Positions 24,003 to 31,703 of a stretch of 45,448 bases of DNA are shown in pieces. The position numbers and the translations under genes were made by a program. The first letter of the stretch is position 1, and every line of letters starts with the position of its first letter. Location: positions 67,974 to 113,421 of the forward strand of contig NZ_LIUQ01000008.1 of the NCBI RefSeq assembly GCF_001276715.1. The letters are read 5' to 3'. This DNA comes from Planktothricoides sp. SR001. GTDB taxonomy: Bacteria > Cyanobacteriota > Cyanobacteriia > Cyanobacteriales > Laspinemataceae. The notes beneath the pieces are model-generated. The model was not told the origin of the DNA. It saw only the letters and a list, made by a program, of their open reading frames with translations, and made no database searches.

Positions 24003-24264
24003 ACCAAGAAACCGGGACCCAAGCGACTATTTCTGCTACCAAAAATAAACTTAAATTAAGAAACCCGGTTTCTCGGCTCCCGCGAGAAGACCCAAGGACC
24101 TAAGAAACCGGGTTGAAAGCGACAATTTTTGCCATAATACCGAGATTTGGGCAAGAAACCCGGTTTCTCAAACCCCGCGAGAGAACCCAAGAAACCGGGT
24201 TGAAAGCGACTATCTCTGCTACCAAAAATAAACTTAAATTAAAAAACCCGGTTTCTCTGCCCCC
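24003..24264. repeat. Direct repeat R flanking the toxin-like/immunity-like pair
   Basis: A partial copy (24023-24090) is followed by the main copy (24119-24264), which repeats 22716-22870 with small indels. Two of the palindromes are mutated after ACCGGGTT (GAAAGCGAC replaces TTCTGCGAC). Confidence 0.85.
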
Positions 24265-24272
24265 ACACTCCC

Positions 24273-24548
24273 CTAACGCCGCTTCAGCCGCGCTGCTGCC
24301 TCTGGATGGGTCGCCAAATAATCCTTTAACCAGTCATAGCCCCGCCCTAACAACTGCTCTAAACTTTCCACCCGCCACAACCGCGCCGTTTTGTCATCGC
24401 TTCCCGTAGCCAGATATTCGCTATTGGGACTAAAACTTACACTATTTACCCTGCCTTGATGACCGGAAAACTCCGCGACTTGATTGCCCTGCATATCCCA
24501 CAACCTGGTCGTTAGGGGACTACCAGAATGTTGCTGAAAGAAACAGGT
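24273..24548 (-). pseudogene. 3' remnant of a WD40 protein gene
   Basis: The minus strand encodes the end of a propeller: TTRLWDMQGNQVAEFSGHQG, then a full unit with SVSFSPNSEYLATGSDDKTA and RLW. The usual cyanobacterial tail (LEQLLGRGYDWLKDYLATHP, then EAAARLKRR) completes it. Only about one and a half repeats are left. Upstream the similarity stops near 24548 without a proper start; the first Met (24503) lies mid-repeat. It looks like the stump of a larger WD40 gene whose 5' part was lost. The stop is just inside direct repeat R. A short stand-alone protein is possible but would not fold as a propeller. Confidence 0.7.
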
Positions 24549-24702
24549 GTTCAGTAGTTCTAAGTTATGAATTTTAAATTCTCCCCACTGGGTAAATTTA
24601 GTTGAATGGAAACAAGGAGATGTCTCTCTTCATAGACTTATGCTTTAATTATTATTTATATATTTCTTGCCGGAAATTTTAGGGTAATAGTGGCGGTTAA
24701 CT

Positions 24703-25536
24703 TTATTCTCCTGAGCCATTGAATGTTTCTTGTCTTAAACCTTTTAAAAAATCTCGTATAATTAATTCAGGGTTGTTTTGGCAAATATTCTCAGTATAAT
24801 AGCGAATCAAATCAATACCTTGACCTAAAATATAATGATTCGCATCTTCTAAATCATTATCCTCATCAGGAATAATATCCAATATTCCACATTTACCCCG
24901 ATCGATAATCAAAAATGAAACTTTTTTAGTAATTTTGCCTTTAGCTGTGATCATTCTCAGAATAGTATTAGGTGAAAAAATAATATTCATTCGATCTAAA
25001 ATATCAGCAATTTTTGCTTCTACTTCAGTATTAAATCTAACGTTATTCCAGATATAATCATTTTTATCATCAACCGTCTTCAATTCTATTTCCGGATCAT
25101 CGTTCCGATCTGGTAAATCATTTTGATACAAATCACCTTCGCTATAACTATTTAATAAAAGGTGTCCTAGTTGTCTCGCCTCACTAACATTAGCAACACC
25201 AATACTTGCACCAGTGAGATTAGCCCCTTCAAGATTAATTGAAATAATTTGATTATGATGAATATGATGATGTCTTCTTCCGATAAATCGTCTCAAAACT
25301 AATTCTAAATTATCTTGATTGACGGGTTCATCAAAAGCCGTTGATAACTTTCGCCATAACACAGAACTAGAATTTCTAATGGATTGCAATTGATAATGAG
25401 CATCTTTAGCAATCTCAGGATACGACTTTCCTTGTAAAACTTGACGAATAATAATCTTTTCAAGTTTCTTTAATCGAGGTAGGTGTTTTTCCTCTAATGC
25501 CGTTGTCACAAAATATAATGCTTCCTCAGTTTTCAT
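24703..25536 (-). CDS. HTH (vWA-MoxR-associated type) protein with a degenerate PD-(D/E)XK-like domain
   Basis: Residues 1-88 carry the same helical N-terminal module as the STAND protein at 9868 (QGKSYPEIAKDAHYQLQSIR, then VLWRKLSTAF). A short pentapeptide-like run follows (INLEGANLTGASIGVANVSE). The C-terminal domain (about 165-270) keeps the helix NTEVEAKIADILDRMNIIFS and strand FLIIDRGKCGILDI of a PD-(D/E)XK-like nuclease fold. The Asp expected just before FLI is Ser (KVSFLI), and the E-x-K position reads LDII, so cleavage is doubtful. A second copy with the same plan lies at 31704-32562. The ATG at 25536 faces the GTPase operon across a 253-bp divergent region. A regulator or sensor for that operon is possible. 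Confidence 0.65.
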   Translation of the reverse strand: MKTEEALYFVTTALEEKHLPRLKKLEKIIIRQVLQGKSYPEIAKDAHYQLQSIRNSSSVLWRKLSTAFDEPVNQDNLELVLRRFIGRRHHHIHHNQIISINLEGANLTGASIGVANVSEARQLGHLLLNSYSEGDLYQNDLPDRNDDPEIELKTVDDKNDYIWNNVRFNTEVEAKIADILDRMNIIFSPNTILRMITAKGKITKKVSFLIIDRGKCGILDIIPDEDNDLEDANHYILGQGIDLIRYYTENICQNNPELIIRDFLKGLRQETFNGSGE

Positions 25537-25789
25537 AATCTATATTACCATTATTTATTGACTTATAACTGTCTGGATTAACTAATTATTAAAAAAATCT
25601 GTAATTTTAGTGATGTTTCTAGTATAGCTACCATCTTGCAATTTGCCAAGAAGTTGCTTATAAAGAGGATAGTGGGATGGAAACCTGAGAGGTGTAAGAC
25701 CCCCGTTAATGTTTAACATAGAAACAGGAGTTCTCTCGGTTTGTTTTCTATTCCCCACATGAATTATCCACTATTCTGCAACAATTCTA
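25537..25789. promoter_or_regulatory. Divergent promoter region of the HTH gene and the GTPase operon
   Basis: This 253-bp region must drive both the minus-strand HTH gene and the plus-strand GTPase operon. It is AT-rich on the left and mixed on the right; no clear -35/-10 pair or operator palindrome was found. The GTPase start at 25790 has no evident ribosome site. Confidence 0.4.
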
Positions 25790-26383
25790 ATGAGAACGTT
25801 AGCAGTTTTTGGTCAAGCAGGGTCAGGAAAAACCAGTCTATGTAATAGTTTATTTGGACTCGATTGGAAAACAGATCCGGCTATAGATTGTACTAAATAT
25901 ATCTTTCAACATGAGGGAAATTTTGTTTCCTCCTTAAATGGGAATCAACTTCCCAAGTGGAAACTACATGATACTCCCGGAGTTGGCGCCAGCGAAGCTA
26001 TTCACCAAAATCGTTTACAAGAACTTCTTGACACATTTCATCAAGTAGATGTGATTGTTTGGGTTATTCAAGCTGATACTCGTGCGTTACGAGTCGATCA
26101 AGAAGCCATCCTAGATTTAACCAGTAACGGTCAAAAAATACCAGAATCTCATTTAATTTTGGCGATTAATCAAATTGACCGAGTACACCCAGAAAATTGG
26201 GATGAAGTTAATAATATTCCTTCCCCCGAACAACAGGAAATTATCCCCGACAAAATCAGTCTGGCTCATAAGCGATTTTCCCCTTATCTACCAATATCCA
26301 TAGAACATATTATACCTTGTTCTACTGTTAAAAGATATGGTTTAGATCGGCTTGTATATACAATTCATCAACCATTTTTATAA
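25790..26383 (+). CDS. Era/YfjP-like small GTPase (first of a pair)
   Basis: A 197-residue P-loop GTPase: G1 GQAGSGKTSL (8-17), G3 DTPG near residue 62, G4 NQID near residue 126, and a G5-like PCSTVKRYGLDRL. It is only a G domain, with no KH or other appended domain. It resembles its downstream neighbour through VIQADTRALRVDQ and an unusual shared stretch, WDEVNNIPSPEQQEII, against WNDKFNFPSPEQQDNI in the second GTPase. The two therefore arose by duplication and may form a heterodimer. The ATG at 25790 starts the operon; the next gene begins 13 bp after its stop. Specific cargo or effector unknown. Confidence 0.82.
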   Translation: MRTLAVFGQAGSGKTSLCNSLFGLDWKTDPAIDCTKYIFQHEGNFVSSLNGNQLPKWKLHDTPGVGASEAIHQNRLQELLDTFHQVDVIVWVIQADTRALRVDQEAILDLTSNGQKIPESHLILAINQIDRVHPENWDEVNNIPSPEQQEIIPDKISLAHKRFSPYLPISIEHIIPCSTVKRYGLDRLVYTIHQPFL

Positions 26384-26396
26384 GTGAGGTTGTGTT

Positions 26397-27203
26397 ATGT
26401 CACTTTTTCGCAAAAAAGCATCTCCAGAACAAGAAGAATTGATTAATAAGTTGCGGGGAGTGTTAGGGGAAAAAGAATTTAAACAGTTTCAACGTATCTT
26501 TCAGGATGAATTAGCCAAACCTCCTAAAGTTGCCATTATTGGCAAGGCGGGAGTAGGTAAAAGTACCACGATTAATTCACTTTTTAACTTAGAAGAAAAA
26601 GTAAGTCATAGCGATACAGGAACAACCCAAGACAATGAAAGAGTTGTTAGGCTTCCTGATGGGGGTAAATTAGCAATTATTGATATGCCCGGTATGGGGG
26701 AAGATATTGAATTAGATCGACGATATATGGAAATATATCGCAGAGTATTACCTCAATCTGATGTAGTTCTATATGTTCTACAAGCCAATACTAGAGCCTT
26801 AGAACAAGATCAAAAAATTCTCAGAGATATTGTTCAAAATGTGATGGGTAATTTAAAAGGAAGATTAGTCATTGGACTAAATCAAGTGGATAAAATGGGT
26901 CCAGGTAGCTGGAATGACAAATTTAATTTTCCGTCTCCCGAACAACAAGACAATATAGATCGTAAGTGTCAGGATATTCAGCAAAAAATCAGTCGCAGTT
27001 TAGGTATTAAAGTTGAGCAAATTGAATATTATTCAGCTATTAAGCGATTTCGTCTTTGGTTTTTGTTAGCTGCAATTATTAAATCAGCAGGTAATGTCGG
27101 GTGGAAATTTTCCCTTAATCCGGCTGACCCCACAGAGCTTATTTCTAATCCAGAAGTAAGAGAATTTGTCAGAGATCAATTAGCCCAAGAAAATGAAGAT
27201 TAA
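26397..27203 (+). CDS. Era/YfjP-like GTPase (second of a pair)
   Basis: A 268-residue protein. A helical N-terminal extension (residues 1-44, SPEQEELINKLRGVLGEKEF) precedes the G domain: G1 GKAGVGKSTTI (49-59), G2 region TGTTQDNERVV, G3 DMPGMGED, G4 NQVDK and a G5-like SAIKRF. The C-terminal 60 residues contain a hydrophobic helix (LWFLLAAIIKSAGNVGW) and a final NPEVREFVRDQLAQENED that may be the interaction or membrane part. The start is ATG at 26397 with a GAGG site. Similarity to the upstream GTPase includes the SPEQQ insert after the G4 loop. The layout recalls GTPases of conflict and membrane-associated systems, but the family is too broad to fix a role. Confidence 0.84.
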   Translation: MSLFRKKASPEQEELINKLRGVLGEKEFKQFQRIFQDELAKPPKVAIIGKAGVGKSTTINSLFNLEEKVSHSDTGTTQDNERVVRLPDGGKLAIIDMPGMGEDIELDRRYMEIYRRVLPQSDVVLYVLQANTRALEQDQKILRDIVQNVMGNLKGRLVIGLNQVDKMGPGSWNDKFNFPSPEQQDNIDRKCQDIQQKISRSLGIKVEQIEYYSAIKRFRLWFLLAAIIKSAGNVGWKFSLNPADPTELISNPEVREFVRDQLAQENED

Positions 27204-27221
27204 AAAGGAGTTATTGTTTTT

Positions 27222-27806
27222 ATGCGTTACGACGAGTTAGATAGCGATGAAAAATTAATAATAAACGGTTACAGACAACTCGCAAAATCTGAAAAGCAAG
27301 CTGTTCTTGCTAGTAAACAATCATTGAAAAATTGGTTACAAACCACACTAAGCTCTATTTGGAATAAGGTATCATCATTTTTTGATGATTTTTGGAATTG
27401 GTTTAAAGGTGCTGTTACTCCCAAAGGAAAGTTTCATCAAGTTTGGGTCGAGCATAATGAAGTTGATGAAAATGGCACAACAGGCATGAAAATTCATGCT
27501 AAATTTGATGTTGATAATGTCAAAGATATCCCTTGTGGTGCGGCTGTTTATTTCCATTATAGCTCTGGGGAGAAATTAAAGGATTTCAACAATTCTTATA
27601 GGACAACGGCTGGTCAAGTATCTGTTGGTAAAGATTTTACTCCTGCCTATGAAGGAAGCATTTACAATGATTTTGAAATATTTATGCCCTCTAGTGAATT
27701 ACACCTGGGAAATGGTAAATATGACTTAAAATTTGACATTAGGCTATATGTAAAAGGAGGAGATTTTTTTGCTGAATCAAATTGGGTTTATTTCACATAT
27801 GGTTGA
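27222..27806 (+). CDS. Two-domain protein: YRQL-AVLASK helical module plus beta-sandwich domain
   Basis: Residues 1-45 form a helical module (DELDSDEKLIINGYRQLAKS then EKQAVLASKQSLKNW) shared with the next gene product. Residues 45-66 are an aromatic amphipathic stretch (SSIWNKVSSFFDDFWNWFKG) that could lie on membranes. Residues 70-194 are a beta-rich domain with FHQVWVEHNEVDENGTTGMK, YFHYSSGEKLKDFNNSYRTT, GQVSVGKDFTPAY, FMPSSELHLGNGKYDLKF and a closing NWVYFTY. I recall that domain as a conserved bacterial module of unknown function attached to varied proteins. AAGGAG lies 11 bp before the ATG, and the gene starts 18 bp after the second GTPase. It may be an adaptor or effector of the GTPases. 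Confidence 0.72.
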   Translation: MRYDELDSDEKLIINGYRQLAKSEKQAVLASKQSLKNWLQTTLSSIWNKVSSFFDDFWNWFKGAVTPKGKFHQVWVEHNEVDENGTTGMKIHAKFDVDNVKDIPCGAAVYFHYSSGEKLKDFNNSYRTTAGQVSVGKDFTPAYEGSIYNDFEIFMPSSELHLGNGKYDLKFDIRLYVKGGDFFAESNWVYFTYG

Positions 27807-27836
27807 TTTATCTAAATTTATTATCAGGTGGGTCAA

Positions 27837-28052
27837 ATGGATGAGCTAACTGCTGAAGAAGAAGCAATTATCAGAACTTATCGCCAGTTATCTAAATCTC
27901 AAAAAAAAGCTGTTTTAGCAAGTAAATGGTCTTTTCAAGAATGGATCAAAGAATCTGTCAGATGGGTGTGGGACAGAATGGTTGAATATGCGATGCAGGA
28001 GGCACTCACCGCTTTGTTTAATTACTTAAAACAGCAATTTTTTGGATATTGA
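27837..28052 (+). CDS. Small YRQL-AVLASK module protein
   Basis: A 71-residue protein: MDELTAEEEAIIRTYRQLSK then SQKKAVLASKWSFQEWI, matching the first 45 residues of the preceding protein at roughly half of the positions (DEL, YRQL, KS, AVLASK, W). The remaining part is an amphipathic helix rich in Trp, Phe and Tyr (VRWVWDRMVEYAM, LFNYLKQQFFGY). ATG 27837 is preferred because AGGTGG sits five bases upstream; a GTG nine bases earlier is the alternative. It is the last gene of the GTPase operon, followed by a perfect 14-bp inverted repeat. It could compete with, or assemble with, its larger relative. Confidence 0.7.
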   Translation: MDELTAEEEAIIRTYRQLSKSQKKAVLASKWSFQEWIKESVRWVWDRMVEYAMQEALTALFNYLKQQFFGY

Positions 28053-28079
28053 TATGACGATATGCATGAATTTTATTGT

Positions 28080-28137
28080 GTAATAAATGGTATGAAAATT
28101 TTACATTTTTATACCATTTATTACATCGTTTTTTATT
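28080..28137 (+). terminator. Terminator-like hairpin of the GTPase operon
   Basis: Perfect 14-bp arms GTAATAAATGGTAT (28080-28093) and ATACCATTTATTAC (28111-28124) enclose a 17-nt loop and are followed by ATCGTTTTTTATTT. The stem is AT-rich but long, and it is the only such structure after the operon. Confidence 0.7.
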
Positions 28138-28241
28138 TAAAAATTATCTAAAAAATCAAAACAATAATAAAACATTAACTTCCCACCTGGTAACGGGGGG
28201 ATCGAGTAAATAGATTATTAAACATCACGAAACTCTTTCTA

Positions 28242-28280
28242 ATTCGGTAAGCTGATATTCGGTTATCTCACAATTCCGCT
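28242..28280. repeat. Second copy of the hydrophobic-leader repeat
   Basis: This 39-bp segment matches 22887-22925 at about 35 positions. In one frame it reads FGKLIFGYLTIPLFSFYVKW and then stops near 28353. It may be the stump of a gene related to the toxin-tip-like gene at 22744, or part of a mobile repeat. Confidence 0.55.
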
Positions 28281-28510
28281 ATTCAGCTTTTATGTGAAGT
28301 GGCACGGTAACCAAGAGATTTACTGGATTTGTGCCACCAGTATCATAGCCAAATAGAACCCGCAGGCCATTGCTAACTATAAAGAGCATCTATTGTAGGG
28401 TCGTAAGCATTGCGATTTTAAAATAAATAACTGTAAAAATAAATGAGATATATTTTTATGCTGATTATGCTAAATTAGTTATGGTTTTTTAGGCATTTTT
28501 TTATTTTTTT

Positions 28511-28753
28511 GTAGGGGCGAAGCATGACCGCCAAGAATCTAGGGGTTAAAAGCAAAAATTTGTTACGGTCATGCTTCGCCCATAAGCATTTTTCTATTTT
28601 CACCAAGATAAAATTGCTGTAGGACGAATTGCATTCGCCCCCTACAGCGGTTTTCAGGTTGGTCAACCACAAATATCCGTAAGGGCGAAGCATTCCGGTA
28701 CAAAATTTTTTATTTTGTTCCAGAGATTATATGCGGTCATGCTTCGCCCTTAC
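28511..28753. repeat. REP-like inverted-repeat cluster
   Basis: Three stem-forming units lie here. 28515-28530 pairs perfectly over 16 bp (GGGCGAAGCATGACCG) with 28566-28581. The stretch 28618-28646 has GTAGG..GAAT facing ATTCGCCCCCTAC. 28679-28693 pairs over 15 bp (GTAAGGGCGAAGCAT) with 28739-28753. They belong to the same family as 2682 and 23848. No gene lies in 28138-28908. Confidence 0.8.
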
Positions 28754-28908
28754 TAAGCATCTGTGGTCTATTCAGCAGAAAAACGCTGTAAAAACTAAGA
28801 AATACTCTGATATGCAAATAGAAAAAATCGGTGAATTCCTGGAGTGTGTGGTGCCGAATTTTATCGGTTTGTATTTGAATAGACAATTCTGGCTTTCGTA
28901 AAGCACTC

Positions 28909-29139
28909 GTGTCTAATAGTTATTTAGGAGTTGCTTTGAGTGTGATTCTGTTGCTGTGGCATTGGCAGGAGAAAATCAACCCCGATCGCCCCCAAAGACC
29001 CCTGCTAATTTCCCTAGCGGTGGTAATTCTGTTAACCTTGCCCTACCCCAGCGGTGGATCCACCGCAAAGGCGATCGCGCTGCCTCCAGCATTCAACCAA
29101 CCCATCAACGGTTATTGTCCGCAGCTACTCGACATATAA
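28909..29139 (+). CDS. Possible small membrane protein or gene fragment
   Basis: A 76-codon frame from GTG 28909 encodes two hydrophobic segments (YLGVALSVILLLWHW and PLLISLAVVILLTLP) and a hydrophilic tail. There is no ribosome site and no family match. The surrounding 1.2 kb is otherwise repeat or unassigned DNA, so this could be a remnant. Confidence 0.3.
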   Translation: MSNSYLGVALSVILLLWHWQEKINPDRPQRPLLISLAVVILLTLPYPSGGSTAKAIALPPAFNQPINGYCPQLLDI

Positions 29140-29247
29140 TTTATTGGTGCGTTACCGCACGGAACGGCACCTTACTGATAGAGGCTTTGCGTAAGTTCTG
29201 ATAATAGTCAAAAAGTGGTGATCGGTAGCGATCAAGGAGTAAAGCAG

Positions 29248-31683
29248 ATGAATAACCAAATTCCCACAACGGTTTTCGGCAGCAGACCTTATTTAACTCT
29301 GAACAACCAAGGACAAACCATCCGGTTGGAATTGACTAAACCCATGCATATTTTAGGCAGACCGGGAGGAGACGCAGACCTGCTAGTTCCCGATCCTCAG
29401 CAGTGGAAAATTCTGTCCCGCGAGCACGCGGTGCTTCGGCAAGTGGGGAATGACTACCATATTTATGATGGCTATAAAAATAAACCCAGTACCAATGGCT
29501 TATTTTTAGACCGAACTCGGATTACTTTTACTGATGGGTTGGCACTCACCAATGGGATGGAATTACGGATCGGTCAAAATCCCAAAGACCAGATTATTTT
29601 GACTTATTTTAATCCGATGGGAAATCAAGCGGTTGTTCCCCCGTCCCAGTCTTCAGTTGATCTGAATGATCCGAAAAATCAGCCATTGGTTATTGGTCGC
29701 GACCCGGTGAACGCGCAGCTACATTTAGAAAGCCCGATTATTTCCCGGCGCCACGCTATTATTCAACCCGCAGGGACGGGGAAATATCTATTACAAGATA
29801 TTAGTACCAATGGGGTTTTTGTTAATAATCAACGAGTCCAAGATAAAGCCGATTTGACTGATGGGGATACGATTAAAATTGGCCCTTATACTTTGGTCTT
29901 GCGAGGCGATCGCCTGCATATTCTGGATCGGGGCAACCAAATTCGCTTAGATGCAGAAAATTTGCTGCGAATAGTTTACGATCAAAAAGAGAAGAAAGAG
30001 ATACGATTACTAGACCAGGTTAATTTGGCGATCGAACCAGGGCAGTTTGTGGCTTTGGTGGGGGGAAGTGGGACGGGAAAATCTACATTAATGAAGACAT
30101 TATTAGGGATTAGTCCGACCACGGAAGGAAAAGTTTATCTAAATGGCGATGATTTGCGGCAAAACTTTAATATGTATCGCCATCAAATTGGTTATGTGCC
30201 CCAAGATGACATTATTTACAGTCAATTAACCGTGACTGAAGTATTGACTTATGCCGCTAAATTGCGCTTACCCCCAGATATCGATCTAAAAGAAGTCGTG
30301 GAAAAAACTCTCAAAGATATTGAAATGAAAAATTTGGAGAATAACTTGGTAGCTACCCTGAGTGGGGGACAGCGTAAACGAGTTAGTATTGGGGTAGAAT
30401 TGTTAGCCGATCCCAAATTATTCTTTTTAGATGAACCCACCTCCGGTTTAGATCCGGGTTTGGATAAAAAGATGATGGAATTGTTGAGAAAATTAGCGGA
30501 TCAAGGTCGGACGATTATTTTAGTCACCCATGCTACGGCGAGTATTATGATGTGCGATCGCATTGTGTTTATGGGACTTGGGGGGCGGTTATGCTACTTT
30601 GGCGAACCCAAAAACGCCTTTCAATTCTTCAAAATCACCAGCGGTAATTTTGCTGATATTTACAATCAACTAGAAAACGAAGCCAACGTGAAAAAATGGG
30701 CTGCTGATTTTCTGAAATCTCCTTACTATCACCAGTATATCACTAATTATCTCAGCAGTCAACCGCCAAATACTCAAAATTCTAGTCATCAAAGTTCTGC
30801 CCAAAAATCAGCCAAACCGAAACAAGTCAAAGCTTCACCTTGGCAGCAATTATCGATTTTAACTAATCGCTATTTAAAACTAATTCTCCGTGACAAGATC
30901 AACTTAGGATTATCTCTCCTTACTGCCCCGGTAGGAATTGGTTTAATGACATTAGCCCTGCCAGATAAAAATCCTTTAATTGGCGAACCAGAACCATCCT
31001 TAGCCCCCTTAGCCCTTAAAGTATTATTTGTGTTTACTTGTGCGGCACTTTGGGTGGGATTTTCAGCATCTTTGCAAGAAATTGTCAAAGAAGCAGCGAT
31101 TTATTTTCGAGAAAGATTAGTAAACTTAGGACTAGGGGCTTACCTGGGTTCAAAGGCGATCGTCTTAGGGCTTTTAGCCCTAGGGCAAACCCTCTTAATT
31201 ACCGGGACAATTTTACTGGGCTTCAAATCTCCAGAACCGGAATTAATGTCCTGGTCTTTAGGGTTAGCTATTACCACATTTCTCTCTTTATTTACTTGTA
31301 TCAGTCTGGGATTGCTGGTTTCTGCCGTGGCCAAAAATAGTTCTCAAGCCAATAGTGCGTTGCCGCTTTTATTGCTACCACAAATTATTTTTTCTGGAGT
31401 GTTATTTAAAATGGAAGGGGCAGCAGAAAAGATTTCTTGGTTCATGTTGAGTCGTTGGTCTGTGGGGGCTTATGGTTCTTTGGTAAATGTCAATGCAATG
31501 GTGCCAAACGCGGAGAATTATTTAGATGCGAATTTGAACCCCATTCCCCTCCCTTTTGATCCGACTCCAATTTATGATGCAACTTGGGATAACTTAGCCT
31601 CAAATTGGGGGATGTTGTTGTTGCATACGGGGATATATTTGGGTTTGACTTTGTGGGTGCAAAAGCGCAAGGATATTTGCTAA
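29248..31683 (+). CDS. FHA-domain ABC transporter, ABCG type
   Basis: About 811 residues. Two N-terminal FHA domains (roughly 15-105 and 135-215) show the RP..D..V.D....SREHA and IGRDP.....L..P.ISRRHA patterns that bind phosphothreonine. The ATPase domain has Walker A GGSGTGKST (about 271), signature LSGGQRKR (about 370) and Walker B LFFLDEPTSGLD (about 391). The C-terminal 280 residues hold six hydrophobic segments of an ABC2-type membrane domain, for example IVLGLLALGQTLLITGTILL. The order ATPase then membrane domain is that of ABCG half-transporters, so it should dimerise and export a lipid-like or unknown substrate under phospho-signal control. ATG 29248 is preferred over upstream GTG codons because AAGGAG lies eight bases before it. 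Confidence 0.92.
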   Translation: MNNQIPTTVFGSRPYLTLNNQGQTIRLELTKPMHILGRPGGDADLLVPDPQQWKILSREHAVLRQVGNDYHIYDGYKNKPSTNGLFLDRTRITFTDGLALTNGMELRIGQNPKDQIILTYFNPMGNQAVVPPSQSSVDLNDPKNQPLVIGRDPVNAQLHLESPIISRRHAIIQPAGTGKYLLQDISTNGVFVNNQRVQDKADLTDGDTIKIGPYTLVLRGDRLHILDRGNQIRLDAENLLRIVYDQKEKKEIRLLDQVNLAIEPGQFVALVGGSGTGKSTLMKTLLGISPTTEGKVYLNGDDLRQNFNMYRHQIGYVPQDDIIYSQLTVTEVLTYAAKLRLPPDIDLKEVVEKTLKDIEMKNLENNLVATLSGGQRKRVSIGVELLADPKLFFLDEPTSGLDPGLDKKMMELLRKLADQGRTIILVTHATASIMMCDRIVFMGLGGRLCYFGEPKNAFQFFKITSGNFADIYNQLENEANVKKWAADFLKSPYYHQYITNYLSSQPPNTQNSSHQSSAQKSAKPKQVKASPWQQLSILTNRYLKLILRDKINLGLSLLTAPVGIGLMTLALPDKNPLIGEPEPSLAPLALKVLFVFTCAALWVGFSASLQEIVKEAAIYFRERLVNLGLGAYLGSKAIVLGLLALGQTLLITGTILLGFKSPEPELMSWSLGLAITTFLSLFTCISLGLLVSAVAKNSSQANSALPLLLLPQIIFSGVLFKMEGAAEKISWFMLSRWSVGAYGSLVNVNAMVPNAENYLDANLNPIPLPFDPTPIYDATWDNLASNWGMLLLHTGIYLGLTLWVQKRKDIC

Positions 31684-31703
31684 TATTTGAGAATTGAGGT
31701 GAT

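Noticed and set aside
28475-28693. 72-codon minus-strand frame
   Set aside because: It lies entirely within the REP-like inverted repeats and has no ribosome site.
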